Below are positions 59,601 to 64,000 of a DNA stretch of 64,000 nucleotides, piece after piece (positions within the stretch are counted from its first letter, which is position 1; each line of letters starts with the position of its first letter). Location: assembly GCA_911728455.2 (NCBI GenBank), contig OU452227.1, forward strand, positions 22,631,414 to 22,695,413, written 5' to 3'. Both the position numbers and the translations under genes were made by a program. The notes below the pieces were generated by a model. It was not told the DNA's origin. It did no database searches and saw nothing but the letters and a program-made list of their open reading frames with translations. The DNA is from Marthasterias glacialis. Its lineage: Eukaryota; Echinodermata; Asteroidea; Forcipulatida; Asteriidae.

Positions 59601-62600
59601 CTCATCAACTACTTCAAGAATTCAAACATGGCAGATCCTGCTTGCTGATCAGCATCTAAGATCATCTTTATTTTGGGATTTTTTTCATCAGCACCACAGT
59701 TCTCCTTCGTTCTGCCTTTCCAAGTGTCCGTTGCATAGAGGTTCAACTCTTCGGTGCATAGTATAGTAGCACTGATTATTTTGAAAGAGTTCCTCTTTTG
59801 CTAACAAAAAACGGAAACATGGAAAGTGTGGAATGCTCATTATCTCCTTCAGTATGGGCTTATTTGCTACACCAGCCATTGATATTTTCCTCACTTCAAA
59901 GGTCGTCTACAGTAACTCCCATCAACTACTTCAAGAATTCAAACATGGCGGATCCTACTTGCTGAGCAGCATCTAAGATCATCTATATTGTGGGATTTTT
60001 TTCATCAGCAGCACAGTTCTCCTTCGTTCTGCCTGTCCAAGTGTCCGTTGCATAGAGGTTCAACTCTTCGGTGCATAGTATAGTAGCACTGATTATTTTG
60101 AAAGAGTTCCTCTTTTGCTAACAAAAAAATGGAAACATGGAAAGTGTGGAATGCTCATTATCTCCTTCAGTATGGGCTTATTTGCTACATCAGCCACCGA
60201 TATTTTCCTCACTTCAAAGGCCATCTACAGTAACTCTCATCAACTACTTCAAGAATTCAAACATGGCAGATCCTGCTTGCTGATCAGCATCTAAGATCAT
60301 CTTTATTTTTTATTTTTTTTCATCAGCACCATAGTTCTCCTTCGTTCTGCCTGTCCAAGTGTCCATTGCATAGAGGTTCAACTCTTCGGTGCAACTCTTC
60401 GGTGCATAGTATAGTAGCACTGATTATTTTGAAAGAGTTCCTCTTTTGCTAACAAAAAACGGAAACTTGGAAAGTGTGGAATGCTCATTATCTCCTTCAG
60501 TATGGGCTTATTTGCTACATCAGCCACCAATATTTTCCTCACTTCAAAGGCCGTCTACAGTAACTCCCATCAACTGCTTCAAGATTTCAAACATGGCGGA
60601 TCCTGCTTGCTGATCAGCATCTAAGCTCATCTTTATTTTGGGATTTTTTTCATCAGCACCACAGTTCTCCTTCGTTCTGCCTTTCCAAGTGTCCGTTGCA
60701 TAGAGGTTCACTCTTCGGTGCATAGTATAGTAGCACTGATTATTTTGAAAGAGTTCCTCTTTTGCTAACAAAAAACGGAAACATGGAAAGTGTGGAATGC
60801 TCATTATCTCCTTCAGAATGGGCTTATTTGCTACACCAGCCATTGATATTTTCCTCACTTCAAAGGCCGTCTACAGTAACTCCCATCAACTGCTTCAAGA
60901 ATTCAAACATGGCGGATCCTGCTTGCTGATCAGCAACTAAGCTCAATTTTTATTTTGGGATTTTTTTCATCAGCACCACAGTTCTCCTTCGTTCTGCCTT
61001 TCCAAGTGTCCGTTGCATAGAGGTTCAACTCTTCGGTGCATAGTATAGTAGCACTGATTATTTTGAAAGAGTTCCTCTTTTGCTAACAAAAAACGGAAAC
61101 ATGGAAAGTGTGGAATGCTCATTATCTCCTTCAGTATGGGCTTATTTGCTACACCAGCCATTGATACTTTCCTCACTTCAACGGCCGTCTACAGTAACTC
61201 CCATCAACTACTTCAAGAATTCAAACATGGCGGATCCTGCTTGCTGATCAGCATCTAAGATCATCTTTATTTTGTGATTTTTTTCATCAGCAGCACAGTT
61301 CTCCTTCGTTCTGCCTTTCCAAGTGTCCGTTGCATAGAGGTTCAACTCTTCGGTGCATAGTATAGTAGCACTGATTATTTTGAAAGAGTTCCTCTTTTGC
61401 TAACAAAAAAATGGAAACATGGAAAGTGTGGAATGCTCATTATCTCCTTCAGTATGGGCTTATTTGCTACATCAGCCACCGATATTTTCCTCACTTCAAA
61501 GGCCATCTACAGTAACTCTCATCAACTACTTCAAGAATTCAAACATGGCAGATCCTGCTTGCTGATCAGCATCTAAGATCATCTTTATTTTTTATTTTTT
61601 TTCATCAGCACCATAGTTCTCCTTCGTTCTGCCTGTCCAAGTGTCCGTTGCATAGAGGTTCAACTCTTCGGTGCATAGTATAGTAGCACTGATTATTTTG
61701 AAAGAGTTCCTCTTTTGCTAACAAAAAACGGAAACTTGGAAAGTGTGGAATGCTCATTATCTCCTTCAGTATGGGCTTATTTGCTACATCAGCCACCAAT
61801 ATTTTCCTCACTTCAAAGGCCGTCTACAGTAACTCCCATCAACTGCTTCAAGAATTCAAACATGGCGGATCCTGCTTGCTGATCAGCAACTAAGCTCAAT
61901 TTTTATTTTGGGATTTTTTTCATCAGCACCACAGTTCTCCTTCGTTCTGCCTTTCCAAGTGTCCGTTGCATAGAGGTTCAACTCTTCGGTGCATAGTATA
62001 GTAGCACTGATTATTTTGAAAGAGTTCCTCTTTTGCTAACAAAAAACGGAAACATGGAAAGTGTGGAATGCTCATTATCTCCTTCAGTATGGGCTTATTT
62101 GCTACACCAGCCATTGATATTTTCCTCACTTCAAAGGTCGTCTACAGTAACTCCCATCAACTGCTTCAAGAATTCAAACATGGCGGATCCTGCTTGCTGA
62201 TCAGCATCTAAGATCATCTTTATTTTGAGATTTTTTTCATCAGCACCACAGTTCTCTTTGTTCTGCCTGTCCAAGTGTCCATTGCATAGAGGTTCAACTC
62301 TTCGGTGCATAGTTTAGTAGCACTGATTATTTTGAAAGAGTTCCTCTTTTGCTAACAAAAAACGGAAACATGGAAAGTGTGGAATGCTCATTATCTCCTT
62401 CAGTATGGGCTTATTTGCTACATCAGCCACCGATATTTTCCTCACTTCAAAGGCCGTCTACAGTAACTCCCATCAACTGCTTCAAGAATTCAAACATGGC
62501 GGATCCTGCTTGCTGATCAGCATCTCAGATCATCTTTATTTTGGGATTTTTTTCATCAGCACCACAGTTCTCCTTCGTTCTGCCTGTCCAAGTGTCCGTT

Positions 62601-64000
62601 GCATAGAGGTTCAACTCTTCGGTGCATAGTTTAGTAGCACTGATTATTTTGAAAGAGTTCCTGTTTTGCTAACAAAAAACGGAAACATGGAAAGTGTGGA
62701 ATGCTCATTATCTCCTTCAGTATGGGCTTATTTGCTACACCAGCCATTGATACTTTCCTCACTTCAACGGCCGTCTACAGTAACTCCCATCAACTACTTC
62801 AAGAATTCAAACATGGCGGATCCTGCTTGCTGATCAGCATCTAAGATCATCTTTATTTTGGGATTTTTTTCATCAGCAGTACAGTTCTCCTTCGTTCTGC
62901 CTTTCCAAGTGTCCGTTGCATAGAGGTTCAACTCTTCGGTGCATAGTATAGTAGCACTGATTATTTTGAAAGAGTTCCTCTTTTGCTAACAAAAAAATGG
63001 AAACATGGAAAGTGTGGAATGCTCATTATCTCCTTCAATATGGGCTTATTTGCTACATCAGCCACCGATATTTTCCTCACTTCAAAGGCCATCTACAGTA
63101 ACTCTCATCAACTACTTCAAGAATTCAAACATGGCAGATCCTGCTTGCTGATCAGCATCTAAGATCATCTTTATTTTTTATTTGTTTTCATCAGCACCAT
63201 AGTTATCCTTCGTTCTGCCTGTCCAAGTGTCCGTTGCATAGAGGTTCAACTCTTCGGTGCATAGTATAGTAGCACTGATTATTTTGAAAGAGTTCCTCTT
63301 TTGCTAACAAAAAACGGAAACTTGGAAAGTGTGGAATGCTCATTATCTCCTTCAGTATGGGCTTATTTGCTACATCAGCCACCAATATTATCCTCACTTC
63401 AAAGGCCGTCTACAGTAACTCCCATCAACTGCTTCAAGAATTCAAACATTGCGGATCCTGCTTGCTGATCAGCATCTAAGCTCAATTTTTATTTTGGGAT
63501 TTTTTTCATTATCACCACAGTTCTCCTTCGTTCTGCCTTTCCAAGTGTCCGTTGCATAGAGGTTCAACTCTTCGGTGCATAGTATAGTAGCACTGATTAT
63601 TTTGAAAGAGTTCCTCTTTTGCTAACAAAAAACTTAAACATGGAAAGTGTGGAATGCTCATTATCTCCTTCAGTATGGGCTTATTTGCTACACCAGCCAT
63701 TGATATTTTCCTCACTTCAAAGGTCGTCTACAGTAACTCCCATCAACTGCTTCAAGAATTCAAACATGGCGGATCCTGCTTGCTGATCAGCATCTAAGAT
63801 CATCTTTATTTTGAGATTTTTTTCATCAGCACCACAGTTCTCCTTCGTTCTGCCTGTCCAAGTGTCCATTGCATAGAGGTTCAACTCTTCGGTGCATAGT
63901 TTAGTAGCACTGATTATTTTGAAAGAGTTCCTCTTTTGCTAACAAAAAACGGAAACATGGAAAGTGTGGAATGCTCATTATCTCCTTCAGTATGGGCTTA
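56699..64000 (+). repeat. 317-bp satellite array, 22 full units plus partial ends
   Basis: Unit starts (gtgcatag) fall at 56873, 57191, 57509, 57826, 58142, 58461, 58778, 59095, 59412, 59754, 60071, 60402, 60718, 61036, 61353, 61671, 61989, 62305, 62622, 62939, 63257, 63575 and 63892; the array continues past the window. Spacing is 316-319 bp except for 342 (a 25-bp internal duplication near 59514) and 331 (a 14-bp duplication near 60385). Units differ by few bases. Every unit holds the 'caaacatggcgga' block and a 60-70 codon open frame on the - strand; this frame is a by-product of the repeat, not a gene. From 60071 the units form a higher-order pattern. Confidence 0.95.

Noticed and set aside
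57125..63715. Repeated 64-104 codon open frames on the - strand in the satellite array
   Set aside because: They recur once per 317-bp monomer and simply mirror the satellite sequence; no start context, splice sites or domain supports a protein.

Overview
The window is animal nuclear DNA: AT-rich, full of introns with GT-AG borders, MITEs, tRNA-derived SINEs, satellite DNA and a Ty3/Gypsy element. The orphan TIR-domain genes and the repeat types suggest a deuterostome invertebrate, most likely an echinoderm. That placement is inference; no species marker was found.

The centre of the window is a tandem pair of paralogous multi-exon genes on the + strand. Gene A (9326-31442) can be read through 12 coding exons with consistent phases to an 833-residue protein. 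It has an N-terminal macro-domain-like region (residues about 20-216), three TIR domains (about 217-335, 374-525 and 586-700) and a hydrophilic tail. Gene B (about 39110-47770) keeps exons 1 to 11 with the same phases and similar exon lengths, but its macro start region is eroded and TIR3 and the tail carry in-frame stops. It is probably a pseudogene or encodes a truncated protein. TIR domains can hydrolyse NAD+ or signal through adaptors, and macro domains bind ADP-ribose-type ligands, so one protein with both resembles the logic of bacterial Thoeris-type systems.

An 8.8-kb Ty3/Gypsy retrotransposon (15197-24003) lies antisense in intron 6 of gene A. Its 1.0-kb LTRs are nearly identical, its Gag resembles PNMA proteins, and a canonical -1 slippery heptamer lies between the zinc knuckle and protease. 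Its reading frames are broken at four points.

Layout: 1-271, one unit of the 317-bp satellite; 0.9-3.4 kb, diverged tandem cassette; 3.9-4.3 kb, minisatellite; 5.9-8.6 kb, MITEs and foldbacks; 9.3-31.4 kb, gene A with intronic repeats; 31.5-39.1 kb, spacer with a 480-bp palindrome and other foldbacks; 39.1-47.8 kb, gene B; 49.5-50.2 kb, G/C homopolymer block; 51.2-51.6 kb, probable first two coding exons of an unidentified gene; 52.85-56.65 kb, degenerate array of about 168-bp units; 56.7-64.0 kb, array of the 317-bp satellite with an emerging higher-order repeat.
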